A program made the translations under genes and the position numbers. This document shows, in pieces, positions 35,082 to 47,240 of a DNA stretch of 64,000 nucleotides. The stretch lies in NCBI RefSeq assembly GCF_007655135.1, contig NC_045128.1, forward strand, positions 25,142,811 to 25,206,810, in the 5' to 3' direction. Position 1 is the stretch's first letter; each line of letters opens with the position of its first letter. The notes beneath the pieces were generated by a model, which had not been told where the DNA came from, searched no databases, and saw only the letters and a program-made list of their open reading frames with translations. Source of the stretch: Punica granatum. Taxonomy: Eukaryota; Streptophyta; Magnoliopsida; Myrtales; Lythraceae.

Positions 35082-37371
35082 AATTTTTACTGACGTGGCA
35101 AATGGACTTGTTACGTGGTATTGAAATGCATCTAAATTTTAAAAAATTATCGAGCAGTAATCAAAAAAGATCAAAAAAATTCTGAAAAATAATAAATAAA
35201 ATAAAATATAAAAAGTTCAAAAAAATTCTGAAAGCTAAGGAAAATAAACGAACTAAGATAAAAAGAGAAAAACAGTAATAAATAAAAAATACAAATATAA
35301 ATATTAATTAGTAAAAATTTATAAATAAATTTCGAATATAAAAAAAAATTCATAATGATTTTCAAAAGTACAAATAAAATTCGAAAATTAAATAATCCAA
35401 AGACGCATCATAGTTGGAGGAGAAAACAAATTGCTGGATAAGACTGTTCTCAATGAAGTCCATCGGATTCGTTAGCTACATGAAGTTTTAGAGGCGATAC
35501 TAACCTAGTAATTGTGAGATTGTTGGACTTGATTGAGACTAAACCAACTTTAGTTAAGGCCAAATCTTAAGAGTAAATTATCTTAGATCCGACCATTGAG
35601 GCGAATACAGGATAACAAGAATAAATAGTAAGTAGCATGATAGATAGAGGGAGTTATACTGATTTCAGGAGATATTTGCCCTCATGAGATTTTCAAAATT
35701 TAAATAAATTTGTATATGAAACATTAAGTCTAAAATTTTACTCTTAGGGCAAACTTTTTTTGGGTGAACTCTTAGGATGAACTTTTTTAACCCGAACTTT
35801 TTATACCTACATGTAATTAATTTCCGAAAATCTTAAGAGGGTAGCTGACCCCAAGATCAACATGCTTTCCCCTTTTTCTGCAATGCCACTTACGTTCCAC
35901 TTTACCGACCCCTTAACTCCTCCTGGGTCGAAGCCGAGATATATAGCTCATTCCTAAAATTACCTCAATTTAAGCTAATTTGCCCCAGAAAAATCCGATA
36001 AGCTTAAAATGGTCGACTAGGCTAACCTCGCTGAGATATTCTTTTCTATTATCCTATTTTATCTTTAAATCTCTTTAAATTATTTAATTTTTAAATTTTA
36101 TCGATATTTTCTAAAATTATTAAGAATTTCTTTTATGTTGGAACTTTATTTTTTAAAATTTTTTACTAATTTATATTTGGGTAAATTAGATTTCCCCCTC
36201 TTGAGGTATTGTTAAATGATACTCTACCCTATTTTTAACAAGAAAATGACATTCCACCCTGTTCTTGGCAAGAAAATGACCCTTCACCTCATTGGCTAAG
36301 TTGACTTAATACAAAAAAGTTCCTTTGGTCCTTGTCCTTTAGTCCCGTTTCCAATTTTATCCCATTTCACGGTTAGTCTACTTTGGACATCCTATTTGAG
36401 TTTCCATCAAATCTATTGACGTGGGAATTATTTGCAAAGGAAAAATAATTTAAAAAATTAAGAAATTTAAAAATAAAAAAAAATTCAAGTACACTGAACT
36501 AGGTATATGACGACTATAAAGCTCTTTAGTTATTTGGGGTAAGACATAGATTCGGGAGGCCTCTCCCTTAATATCGATATCCATAAGTAGGACTTCTATA
36601 GTATCTTTTTAGAATAAGGATCTCACGCAGCAACCCTACCACCCGAGGTTATTATTTTCCAAAGTATATATTGCATGCAGTTTCCCCCAGGTGTTGGAAT
36701 CTTCTTGGAACCACAAGTTTTACATAATTTGCTAATATGGAAATTGTTCCCGAACAATAAAATTAATAAATAAAAATCTGAACAAATAATAAATAAAAAA
36801 GAGAATGACACAAGGAGTAGCAGAGGGGATGGTGCGGACCACCACCTAGGCAAAGTAGCTGGAAAACACTAACTAGTAATTATCACTTGGAATGGGAGTG
36901 CGAAATGATGTGGGCATTCGTTGGTCGAATATCCTCCTGTCTAGGTTATAGATGATCTCACTGAACAATTTTATTATTGACTTTGCAACAAACTCTTTAC
37001 ATTTTTGCAGCACAAAAATATTACATGGTTGTAAAGTTATCTTGAGATCAAGATATCGAAAGTATCAATTTCAGATATCGTGGAAAGCAATAGTTATGGT
37101 CAAAGAGTTTTTCTTTTTTAAAATAATCGAAAAACATATTACTCTTAAAAATATTGCACATTATAGATCAATAGAAAATTTAAACAATAAACCATATTGG
37201 ACAAGTAGTGTAATATTAAGAATAAGATCAAGCAAAAAAAAAATTAGGATAAAATTGAAAAGCATTTAAAAGTTGAGAACCCAAGAAAGAATTTCTTATA
37301 ATGTCAATTTGGTTAATGGGGTAAGTGTCAATTTTTCGCAATAAACGTATGTTAAATTTTTATAATGATGT
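35082..37371 (-). other. DUF247-D intron remnant and deletion junction
   Basis: Aligns with module A intron, including the block at about 36280-36800 that B and C have lost. Near 37337 the sequence jumps from the intron (TGGGGTAAGTGTCAATTTTT) to sequence matching 14915-14955 and 27750-27795, upstream of the unknown-function gene. Some 8 kb of module, including exon 1, is therefore deleted. At about 37372 the LTR-like complex begins. Confidence 0.65.
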
Positions 37372-37439
37372 TACATTTAATTCCGCTCACAGCTCGAGCC
37401 ACACTGTAGCACTATGATGTTCAAAACCCAGAGCAAGTG

Positions 37440-39200
37440 CATATATATGCAGACTAACCTCTGTACGGACCCGAATGTAGACTATCGTCGGGGCTCGCAT
37501 GCGCGCTTTTGGATCGCACGGTTTGGGAGTATCCACCATCCCGGGGATGCGTGACGGATACGCGTGAGAAGGAGTTGCCACTACCTATTTACGACCCGAA
37601 GGTCGAAGGCCAATGAGTTGCCCGGGTCTAGGGGTATGGAACACTTAGTTTTGCTAAGGCATTAGTCTGTGCGGAACCGGAAAGTCTGTGTTCGGGAGTT
37701 CATGCTACGTGCAGGCCTATATCTCGCACTCCCTTTCAGTACTCTGGTTTGCTATACTTGCATTTTTATTTTATTTACCGCATGAATTAGGGTGCACTCG
37801 ACTCGCACGTTTTGACACCGTAAATTCGATGAGTTAAACGATGTCGATTGAGAAGCCAAGAGAAAAGTAAGCATGCATGTCGGGAAGTGGGTTCACTATC
37901 TTTCGTTACAGTTCATCGAACCATAACGGTTGACTCCCTGCGTGAACTGAAACCGCGAGCTTTTGGGGTTTACTTTCCTATGAGCAAACGTTGAATCGAT
38001 TCGATTAATTCGACTATTGAACCGTTCGCTCACTGAATGGGATTCTTACAATAACGAATGTACAAATAAATCCTTACAATGTGCTCTCAAAATAAATACA
38101 ATAAATTACAAATTACAAATGATTGAATCCCATTTGGTTCGCTTTCAGTTAATATTCCGCTCGACTCACCGTGAGTTTAGGAAATAACTGAAACACGCAA
38201 TTCAGTGGGCTCTCAATGAATAGGGCATTGAAACCTGTGAGTGATGATTAGGGCATTGGACCCAGTGATTGGTGATTAGGGCGTTGAACCCTAATATTAT
38301 TCGGCCTAGGGATCAAGCTCGACTCGCATGACAAACAAGTGCAGAAGATAACACGTAACATGTTAATAACAGACGAGGTGTTTGTTATTGTCAAGTGTAC
38401 GTGTTTTAATAAATTGTTGATCCGGGGTATTTTGGCATGCAAATCCTACCCTAGACAAACAAGCACGTGCCAATGTTTTAACATTCGGCTTGGGTTTGAA
38501 AACCTGACATCGGGTGTCCGTAGTTAAGTTTCGTGTGTGTGGATTGCTTTTACAGTGATTCAGTGTTGTGACACTGAAGTTACACTGAATTCATCTAAAC
38601 TTGTATTTTGACTCTAAATTTGGAACCTACAGTTCCACCTAATCATTTTCTAGCATTTAGTTAGATCGAGTGAAATGATTAGTCAGGTGATCGTATTTTG
38701 ATACAGAATACCCGACTAGCGCCTTAAACTATGCTAGGATGACAGAAATTCATCAGTGGGAATAAGAAGGGCTATGCAGATAAACCTGCGCATGAACAGG
38801 TAGCCCGTTCCTATTCTGATACCGTCGTGTTTATGTCAAACTAACCCTAGGATGTCGCAAAACCAGAAAATGATGTTCTTGCCCTTGACTTGAAAATGTG
38901 TTTTCAAAAAAGGGAAATAATGCAATACGGGCCACCTCGGCCTGTAACCGGTGTTAACCAATTCTTGGATCTTTCAAGGTTATGCGAGAACCCCGTAAAA
39001 GCCAAAGATTTGGTCGATCTATTCGGAAGTGGTCTAAAAGGAACTTTTGTATTCCGACCTGAATTACCTGAAATCAGGTGAAACTCAAGTCAAAACACAC
39101 AAGTTTCTCCTAGATGTCCATGTTACTTCGTATTGCATGTCTCAGGTTTAGAAGTATGCACATTTTGAAAAGGGCATTAACATCGTTTTGTAATTCGTCG
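37440..39200 (+). repeat. Block A, left arm of an inverted repeat with 45825-47240
   Basis: Matching pairs, read in reverse complement: 37475-37640 with 47040-47240, 38290-38350 with 46370-46420, 38690-38740 with 45970-46030, 38865-38925 with 45905-45960, and 39165-39200 with 45830-45875. The block continues after a 3.8-kb insertion at 42988-43204. Confidence 0.75.
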
Positions 39201-42200
39201 ATATGCGCACCCGAATTTCAGTCTCGTCAGGACACTCATGCGCGCCTATGCAACGCGGTTTGGGAGTGTCCACCTTCCTGGGGACGCGCGACGGACGCAC
39301 GTGAGAAAAAGTCGCCACTACCTGTTTACGACCCGAAGGTCAAGAGCCGGTGAGTTGCCCGGGTCTAGGGGTATGGGATACACCTAGTATGCTAAGGCAA
39401 TGGTCTGTACGAAACCGAAAATTCCAAATTCGGGGTTCTATTACGTGTGAGCCTGTATCCTACACGCCCTTTCAGTACTCTACCTTGCTAGACTTGCCAT
39501 TTTATTTATTTACCGCATGATTTAGGATTACACTTGACTAACCCATTTTGACACTGTAAATTCGAAGAAAACACTTCGACCATTCACTATTCGACCGGGA
39601 TTCTTACATGAATAAATATACATAATCAATCCTCATATTGTTCTCTCAAATAAGAATACGAATTACAATGATTGAATCCCAATCGGTTCGCGTTCGGTCA
39701 TTATTCCACTCGTGCTCACCGTTTGGTTTGAAAAGATTGAAATTGAAATTAATATTCGTGCTCAGTGATTGGGGGATTAGACCCCGTGATCGACGGTTTA
39801 GGGGTGTTGGACCCTGTGTGAATCGTATCCTAAAGGATCGGGCTCGACCCGCATAACAAGCAAGTGCAAAAATATAACATGTAAGCACCAATAAACAAAC
39901 AATAGGGTTTTGTTATTGCCGAATTTACGTGAGTTAATTGATTATTAACCGGAGTATCTTGGCATGCAAATCCTACCCTAAAACAAACAAACGGGGTGAT
40001 GGAGAGGGCATGTAGCATTCGACATTATTTTAGTGGACCCGACAAAACACAATGTCTGTAATCAAGTCTCGAATGTGTGAGTTGTTTTTAAATTGTTCTG
40101 TATCATGACAATGTGGCCTTTACAGATTGTGACAATAGTGTTTTTGCTTGAAACTCAAAACTTAACCCTTTGCTCGACTATTTGCACGTGTTTAATTAAG
40201 CAGAGTTTGTGATTAATCTGTTTTCCCGTGTTTTGACCCATTCTAAGCACAAACCTACGCTAGGATGACGGCAGGACAGGAACCGGTAGTCATGCCCTTG
40301 AACCGGGAAATATGTGTGTGCATGGAAAATCAAGATTACGTGGTACGTATCACGGTGCTTTTGAAATTGTGAATTTTAAAAGGGCATGACTAACAGTTCT
40401 TGAACTGTCGACGCGATTACAGATTATTAATCGATTCGTGCAATTCATTTAAAGGAGTCAAGTGATTTAATTTGGCCAAATTTAACGTCCCAATTATCCC
40501 GTATGTGGAATTTTAAATGAATTAAAAATTTTCCGGATGCTTTAGGCTACGGATTTCGAGCCATCGAAATGACCATTAGTAGGCCGCTCAATAAACTCTA
40601 ATTTCCGACTGTCTTGGGATTAAATCCGATTTTGAGTTGACTTTACGTGATTAAACTGATTCATGTGAGGTTTTAATCAAAGGCACATTCGAATATTCCA
40701 AACACACAAATATAAACAAAATGATCACAATAAAATTAACTTGTCGATTTTAAGTCCAAGTGATTAATTAAACCATTTTGATAAATCATTTGCCTTAGAA
40801 ATTAGGAATTTATAAAGAGATTTATTTAAATCTAACGCATTTAACTTATAATTTATCGTCCGATCAAAACTAAACATAAAATACGATCGCATACGATCAT
40901 ATATCACCACGGTCATAACGCACATCTCATAAATTGCTCGATGGTCGAATTACAAAATGATTTTGAAAGAACAGGGTCTGATTTGAAAATTCAGCTAAAA
41001 ATCCCGGGACTGATTTGAGACAGCTTAAAAAGTTCCCAGGACTAATTTGGGATGTCTGAAAAATTCTGTTGCTGAACAGAAACTAAAAGGGGTCTGGGAC
41101 CTGATTGAAACAAATTTGTAAATTCAGGACTGATCTAAAAAAAGTGGGAAAATGTTCCAAGGACTAAACTGAAACAGATTGAAAAGTTCCCTGGAATGAT
41201 TAAAAATTCTGGAAAATTCGGAGACTGTTCGGAATAGGGTAAAATGGGCCGGGACTTGTTTAAAACGAATTTTAAAATTCAGGACTGATCTGAAAAAATG
41301 GAAAATATCAGGGGGACTGAACTGAAACAAATTGAAAAGTTCTCTGGAGTGATTTAAAATTCTGGAAATTTCAGAGACTGATCGGAAAATGCTAAAAGTG
41401 GCCCAGGACTTGTTTGAAACGCATTTGGAAGTTGGAGGCTGATCTGAAAGGTGGAAAACGTTCCCGGGACTAAACTGAAACAGATTAAAAAGTTTGCTGG
41501 AATGATTAAAACTTCTGAAAAATTCAGGGACTGTGCATAAAATACTGAAAATGCCCTGGGATCTGTTTGAAATGGATTCGAAAGTTTGGAGCTGATTCGA
41601 AAGAAGTGAGAAATGTGGTCAGGACTGAACTGGAACAAACCAGAAAGTTTACAAAATAACGGGTTCAACATAATCCCGTTCATCCACATGACCCATAAAC
41701 ACTCATTTCAGGTCATCATCATCTAAACAACCATGATATATATATAGATGAGGTCCTATACATTCCACTAAGTTGAGAACTTACCTTTCCCAAATAGGTG
41801 CTAAGGCAACCGCTTGAGCACCGAGAGGAAACACGGACATGCACAAACGTCCATGAAGAGTTGGGCTGTCCTCAAGGAGCTCAAGAGTGGATAATAACTG
41901 CAAAGAAAATCAACGAAATTAGAGAACTAGAAATAAAGCAAAAGCCCGAGGAGGATCATGAGGGAGCTACGGGTTTCTTTGGATTTTTTGGGAGAGTCGT
42001 GAGGTGAGAGAGGCGTGAGCTGAGAGTGAAAGAGGAGCTGAGGGAGAGAGGTTGCTGGAGAATGGAGCTGAAGGAAAAAAAAATCTAACCACTAAGCTGA
42101 GGTTTTTTTCGGTTTTTTCAGGGTTTTTTCATTCCGTGTTTTTTATTCCGGAAAAGAGAGGAAGAAGGAAAAAGAGAGAGAAGGGTGAGGCGGCTAGGGT

Positions 42201-42987
42201 TTCGGATGATGCCAATTGTTCGTGAGCTGGAGGGCGTTGTGGAGGAGCAAACACGAGAGAGAAAAGAGAGAGAGTCGTTAGGGTTTTTTCGGAAAAAATC
42301 CATTAGGGTTTTCGATTTTTTTTTGGCTCAGGAGAGGAAAAGAAAGGAGAAGAGGAAGGAAGAAATCGCAGGAAGAGAAAAAGGGGGGAGCTAAAAGACA
42401 AAAAATGGGGGAGGGGAGGAAAGGGGGCAACGGTGACCGTTGCACCTGATTGAATTTTTTTTTTATGGGAGAGCTAAAAGACAAAAAATGGGGGAGGGGA
42501 GGAGAAATCGTTGCCCCCGATTGAATTTCTTCTTTTTTTTTTTAAAGGGTGAGGGTCGGTCAGACCAACTTTGACTGACCTTGACCCATTCGTCCTTTTC
42601 CTTCTTTTTTTTTAGATTTAGAAATTCAAAATTTAACGTGCGTAGGGATTAAAATTCTCGTTTTTGCAGTTGGGTGTCGAAAAATTGATCCGGGACCGGC
42701 ATTGTGTTCAGAAAAATTCATGAATCAATGTTATGCAATAAAATATTTTTTGGCCTCGAATTTTCTTCCCGAATTTTGGAAATTGACGTTGACGCGCGTG
42801 AAATTCAAAGACTACCCATGGAGTATTTTTTCGAAAACATGGTAAATTGGCGTTAAATTGAGAAAATTTCCTATTTCCGAAAGTCGTGAATACTCGAGTA
42901 ATTAACGGGCAATACTTCCCTCGTACGGGCGACAAAATGACGATTTTGCCCCTCTAGAGTCGGTGGGCCGAAATGGGGTGCTGACAG
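39201..42987 (-). mobile_element. LTR-like insertion within block A
   Basis: On the minus strand it starts TGTCAGCACCCCATTTCGG at 42987 and ends near 39203. Block A resumes on both sides, and GTCGA is present at both edges (39196-39201 and 42988-42992), as expected for a 5-bp target duplication. Its left part repeats block A (the GACCCGAAGGTC and GGGTCTAGGGGTATGG segments), so it belongs to a related family. It contains a 153-bp tandem array. Open frames such as 41798-42007 and 42185-42394 look random. Confidence 0.6.
41007..41690. repeat. Tandem array, period about 153 bp, four to five units
   Basis: The marker GGACT(A/G)A(A/T)(C/T)TG-GA-ACA recurs at 41007, 41161, 41314, 41467 and 41622, spacings 154, 153, 153 and 155. 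Because the period is close to a multiple of three, long antisense open frames arise (41124-41330 and 41354-41689); they are by-products. Confidence 0.85.
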
Positions 42988-43206
42988 TCGACGAGAGTTA
43001 CAAATTAATGTCCAATTCGTGCAAAGTGGTTTAAGTTGAATGAATTAACCGTGTGAGCATCCCGATTAACCCGTTCATGAAATTAATGCTTAAGGGTTGT
43101 GTCGAATGCATTAATTATGAAAAATAGTTCGTGATTCGACGACCAAGACAATTTCGTAAGAATCGAGGATAATTTAGTCCAATGACCGAAATTACCCTCG
43201 TAACCG

Positions 43207-45605
43207 AATGGCTCCTGTCAGCACCCCATTTTGGCTCACCAAGTTGAACTGCATTATCAGTAGTCATCCATGTCACAACTTGAGAATCATCATAGAAAAC
43301 GGCAAATGAAGTTGACCCTGTATTGCCCCAAAAACTCCAGCGGATAGACGCAATTGGGCAAATCAGACAGCAAAACCCTTCTCGGTTTCTAGAGTAACCT
43401 CCGAGAAGCACAAAAGGCCATTTTCAGTGGAAATCCATATCCGAAGGTCCTCTTTGGGGAAACTTGACACCGGATGCCTACCTTACATATTGCTAGCCCT
43501 CTCAAGGCTCAATGTGGAATCGTCGGAATGAATCACACAACTCATCTAGACCCCCCGAGCAGTGCTTTAAGGGTCTCAGATGCACTTTTCATGTCCTTAG
43601 AGGCCTAATCTCGAAAAACAGAGATCACAGTGATCTCCGGATCGCCCAAGCAACTCAGAAAGAAATCTGAGAAATCCAGTTTCGGCCTCCTATGACATCT
43701 CCGGCTCCATATTTGCATTACCGGCTTAAGGGTCAAGTGCCCACGTAATTTGACAATTTATGTCAAAATGACCGACGTGGGATGCAGATACAAGATATGC
43801 TGTCAGAAGTGGGTAACCTCGCTTTGAATGCGTAAAAGGAGCAAAACCGGCTTCTGAGTCTCATACAGACATTTGGCAATTTCTTACGGAAAATGCCAAT
43901 CTCGGACTCATTAAATCCGTTTCCTCGCGTATATTGACAATTCGACGTTCAATTCGAACCACGAGTTTCGAATGCGCGATCAATCGAGACTTGAGCTTTC
44001 TCCCGGTTTCTCCTCAATGCCTTATAAATTTCGGCTTCTTCTTCTTCAATGCAAGAAGCCAACTTGCCCTCTCTTAGCCAAAATATCTTGGAGAGGTTGA
44101 AGACAACACTCAACTCCTCATCAATGCTCATCAATGCTCATCAATGTCTTATCTCTTCTTCATTAATGCAATGGAAGAAGATGAGGCTTGATATTTTCTT
44201 AATCAAACCGTCCAAGCTTAATTTAAGGGGTTAAGAGCACTTGCTTTTGCTTAATTGCTCATTAGTTTTGCCTATAAATTGCCCAAAAGTGATTAAGTTA
44301 ATCACTTCTCTTCTTGCACACTCTCTCTAAGCCTTCTCCCTCAAGAAAAGCTCTCAACTCCATAGCCAAAACCAACAAGTTTCAACACTTCAAAACCAAG
44401 AGAGAAAAACTGAAGAAAACCCGAAGAAAGCTTTGAATTCTTAAGTCGGAAGCCGATGTTCATCATCTCGACTTAAGTTCAAAAATTCTCAAACTCCATG
44501 GACCACATGTTTTGGACCCAAAGAGTTCATTTATGAACTTAGATTTTTGGTTTGGAGTTATTTGCTCATTATTTCAGGTTGATTTCTTCATTTCAGGTGA
44601 AGGACGTGCTCTCGGATGAACAGTACACCCGTCGCCGCACACCCGCGCTCACAACCACGTGCCTGAGCGCCCGCACACACAGCAGCGAGCCTGCGCGACC
44701 GCACGCACAGCTGCACGCCCGCGCGCCAGACGCCCCAGCACGCGCGCTCGCGCGCTCCAGTGCTCCGCCCGTGTGTTCGCGCACGCCTAGCCGCGCGCCC
44801 ATCCTTGCCCGAACGTGCATCCTTTGCACCCGAGCATCCTTCCAAGCGTTCAACCGAGTCACCCGACTCTTTCCTCGTATCCCGAGGCTAGGTATGACAT
44901 TCTCGACTTAGAGAAGTTAACCTTTTATACTATTGCATGTTCGTGGAGTTATATGGTGCACAAAGCGTGTTCACTTGCAAGACTTCATTTTTATGCACTT
45001 TTACATTATATCATGCATGTTTATCCTTGATTAACATGTCAACATGTCAGGAAACACTTGGATCGTAGTTAAGAAGAACATCCCGGCCCGGGAAAGGCAA
45101 AGAGCTCACGGGTTACCCTCCATGAGAGGTGGCCGAATGCTCTCTTGTTCTTTTCGGGCAAGGAACGATCTTCTTGACCAGATCCAAGTTCGATTCCCGA
45201 GTTTCCTCGTGTTTTCCCGCATGCATGAAGTCGGTATTCTTTTATCGATTCCCTAAATAACTTGTTTGTGCATGTTTGCATGTTTGAATGCGTTATTCAA
45301 ATCATGGTAATATCGACTTTCGTTTAATCGTGTCATTTATCGTGTTTGTTACTTGAGCATGCGAGAAATGATTCGAAACGAGACGGGGAAAACTCGTGGA
45401 ACCCGATGTGGGCCATGAGACCTCTCGATTTTCTCCAAGGAGAAATGGCCGAGAGTCTCTTAGACTCGTACGGGTTGCACGAGGCTTCCTCTCCCCGTTT
45501 TAAGTCCGTTCTCGGATTTTGTGTAATTTGCAATCTTCATTATTGTTGCATGAAAATGTTTTTTCTAAACAAAACATGCATGGATTTGGGTATCGATGAC
45601 TTATT
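43207..45605 (+). repeat. LTR-like repeat R, copy R2
   Basis: Starts TGTCAGCACCCCATTTTGG at 43207 and runs parallel to R3 (read on -) to CATGCATGGATTTGGGTATCGATGAC near 45560-45600. It is flanked on both sides by inverted block A sequence (TACCCTCGTAACCGAATGG at 43187-43204 and its complement at 45606). A short triplication of TCAATGCTCA occurs near 44119-44150. Confidence 0.7.
44610..44830. other. CpG-rich patch inside R2
   Basis: About 220 bases very rich in C, G and alternating CG/CA steps (for example CGCGCGCTCGCGCGCTCC), in a window that is otherwise AT-rich. Open frames exist on both strands only because stops are rare in such sequence. The equivalent interval of R3 (about 47990-48700) holds unrelated GC-rich sequence. 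Confidence 0.75.
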
Positions 45606-47240
45606 CGGGTCCATTCGGTTACGAGGGTAGTTTCAGGCATTGGACCAAATATCCTCGATCCTTACGGAGCCATCTTAGTCGTCGAGTCACGAATCGTTTT
45701 CATAATTAATGCATTTGGCATAACCCTTAAGCATTAATTCCACGAACGGGTTAATCGGGACGCTCATACGATTAATTCATTCAATTTAAATAAGTTTGCA
45801 CGAATTGGACATTAATTTGTAACTCGCGTCAACGAATTACAAAACGGTGTTAATGCCTTTTCGAAACCCTCATACTTTCAAATCCGTATTGTGTTGTTTC
45901 CCTTTTCTGAAAACAAATTTTCAAATCAAGGGCAAGAACATCATTTTGTGATTTGGCGTCATCTTAGCATCGTTTAGGGTGCTAGTCAGGTATTCTGTAT
46001 CGAAAATACAATTACCTGACTAATTATTTCACTCAACTTAACCAAACGCTAGAAAATGGTTAGGTGAAACTCTAGGTTCCAAATCTAGAGTCAAAACACG
46101 AGTTGGGTTAATTCAGTGGTAATTCAGTGTCATAACACCGAATCACTGTAAAAGCAATCCACACACACGAGATTTGACTCTCTTTGTCAAGTTCTCAAAA
46201 CAAAGCCGAATGCAAAAATGTTTTGCACGATTGTTTGCTTAGCATATGGCATTTGCTTGCAAAAACACCCCTAGGTTAATAAACTTGCTAATCCACGTAC
46301 ATTCGGTGAATACAAACACATTGTCTGTTATTTACCTGCTGCTTGTTACCTTTCTGCACCTGTTTGTCATGCGGGTCGAGCCTGATCCCTAGGCCGAATG
46401 ATATTAGGGTTCAACGCCCTAATCACCAATCACAGGGTCCAACACCCTAATCAACACTCACAGGGTCCAACGCCCTATTCAGTAAGAGCGTACATTGAAT
46501 TTCAGTTTTTCGGTGTTTCCCTAAACTCACGGTGAGTTAGAGTGGAATAATAACCGAACGTGAGTCGATTGGAATTCAGCCATTTGTAATTTGTATTTAT
46601 TGTTTTCGAGAGTATTGTAAGGACTTTTATTTTGTACATTCATTCTGTAAGAATTCCAGTCGGTAAGCGAACGGTCCGAGAGTCGAATTAATCGAATCGG
46701 TTTAATGCTTGCCCAAAGGAAAGTAAATCCAAGAATTCATGGTTCTGGTTCACGCAGGGATTCAACCAACATGGTTCGATGAACTGTAACGCAAGATTGT
46801 GAACCAACTCCCCGACATACCGGTTTACTTCTCTCTCGGCTTCTCAACCAACATCATTTAATTCATCAAATTTACGGTGTCAAAACGTGTGAGTCGAGCC
46901 TAACTTAATCCACGCGATAAATAAGAAAACAGGCAAGCCTAGCAAACCAGAGTACCGAAAGGCCGTGCGGGATATAGGCCCCCACATAACATGAACCCCC
47001 GAACACGGACTTTCCGATTCCGCACAAATCAATGCCTTAACAACAAACTAGGTGTTCCATACCCCTAGACCCGGCTAACTTATCCGCCCTCGACCTTCAA
47101 GTCGTAAAATGAAAAGTGGCGACTCTTTCTCTCACGCGTGTCCGTCACGTGTCCCCACGGGAAGGTGGACACTCCCAAGCCGCGCAATCCAAAAGCGTGT
47201 GATGCGGGCCCCGACGAGAGTCCACATTCAGGTCCGTACA
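45606..47240 (-). repeat. Block A', inverted copy of block A
   Basis: Reverse complement of block A including the part at 42988-43204, so the whole of A is matched without the 3.8-kb insertion. It lies between R2 and R3. Contains TGGCGACTC at 47116 on +. Confidence 0.75.

Noticed and set aside
41124..41689. Antisense Phe/Pro-rich repeat protein
   Set aside because: It is the translation of the 153-bp tandem array in one frame; no start context, conservation or complete unit across the array supports it.
43949..44134. Small protein MMSIDEELSVVF... on the minus strand
   Set aside because: It depends on a short triplication of TCAATGCTCA inside R2 and has no counterpart in R3.
44552..44911. 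Open frames on both strands across 44552-44911 as a coding gene
   Set aside because: They exist because the CpG-rich patch has few stops; the translations are low-complexity Arg/Ala/Pro/Cys strings and the sequence is not shared by R3.
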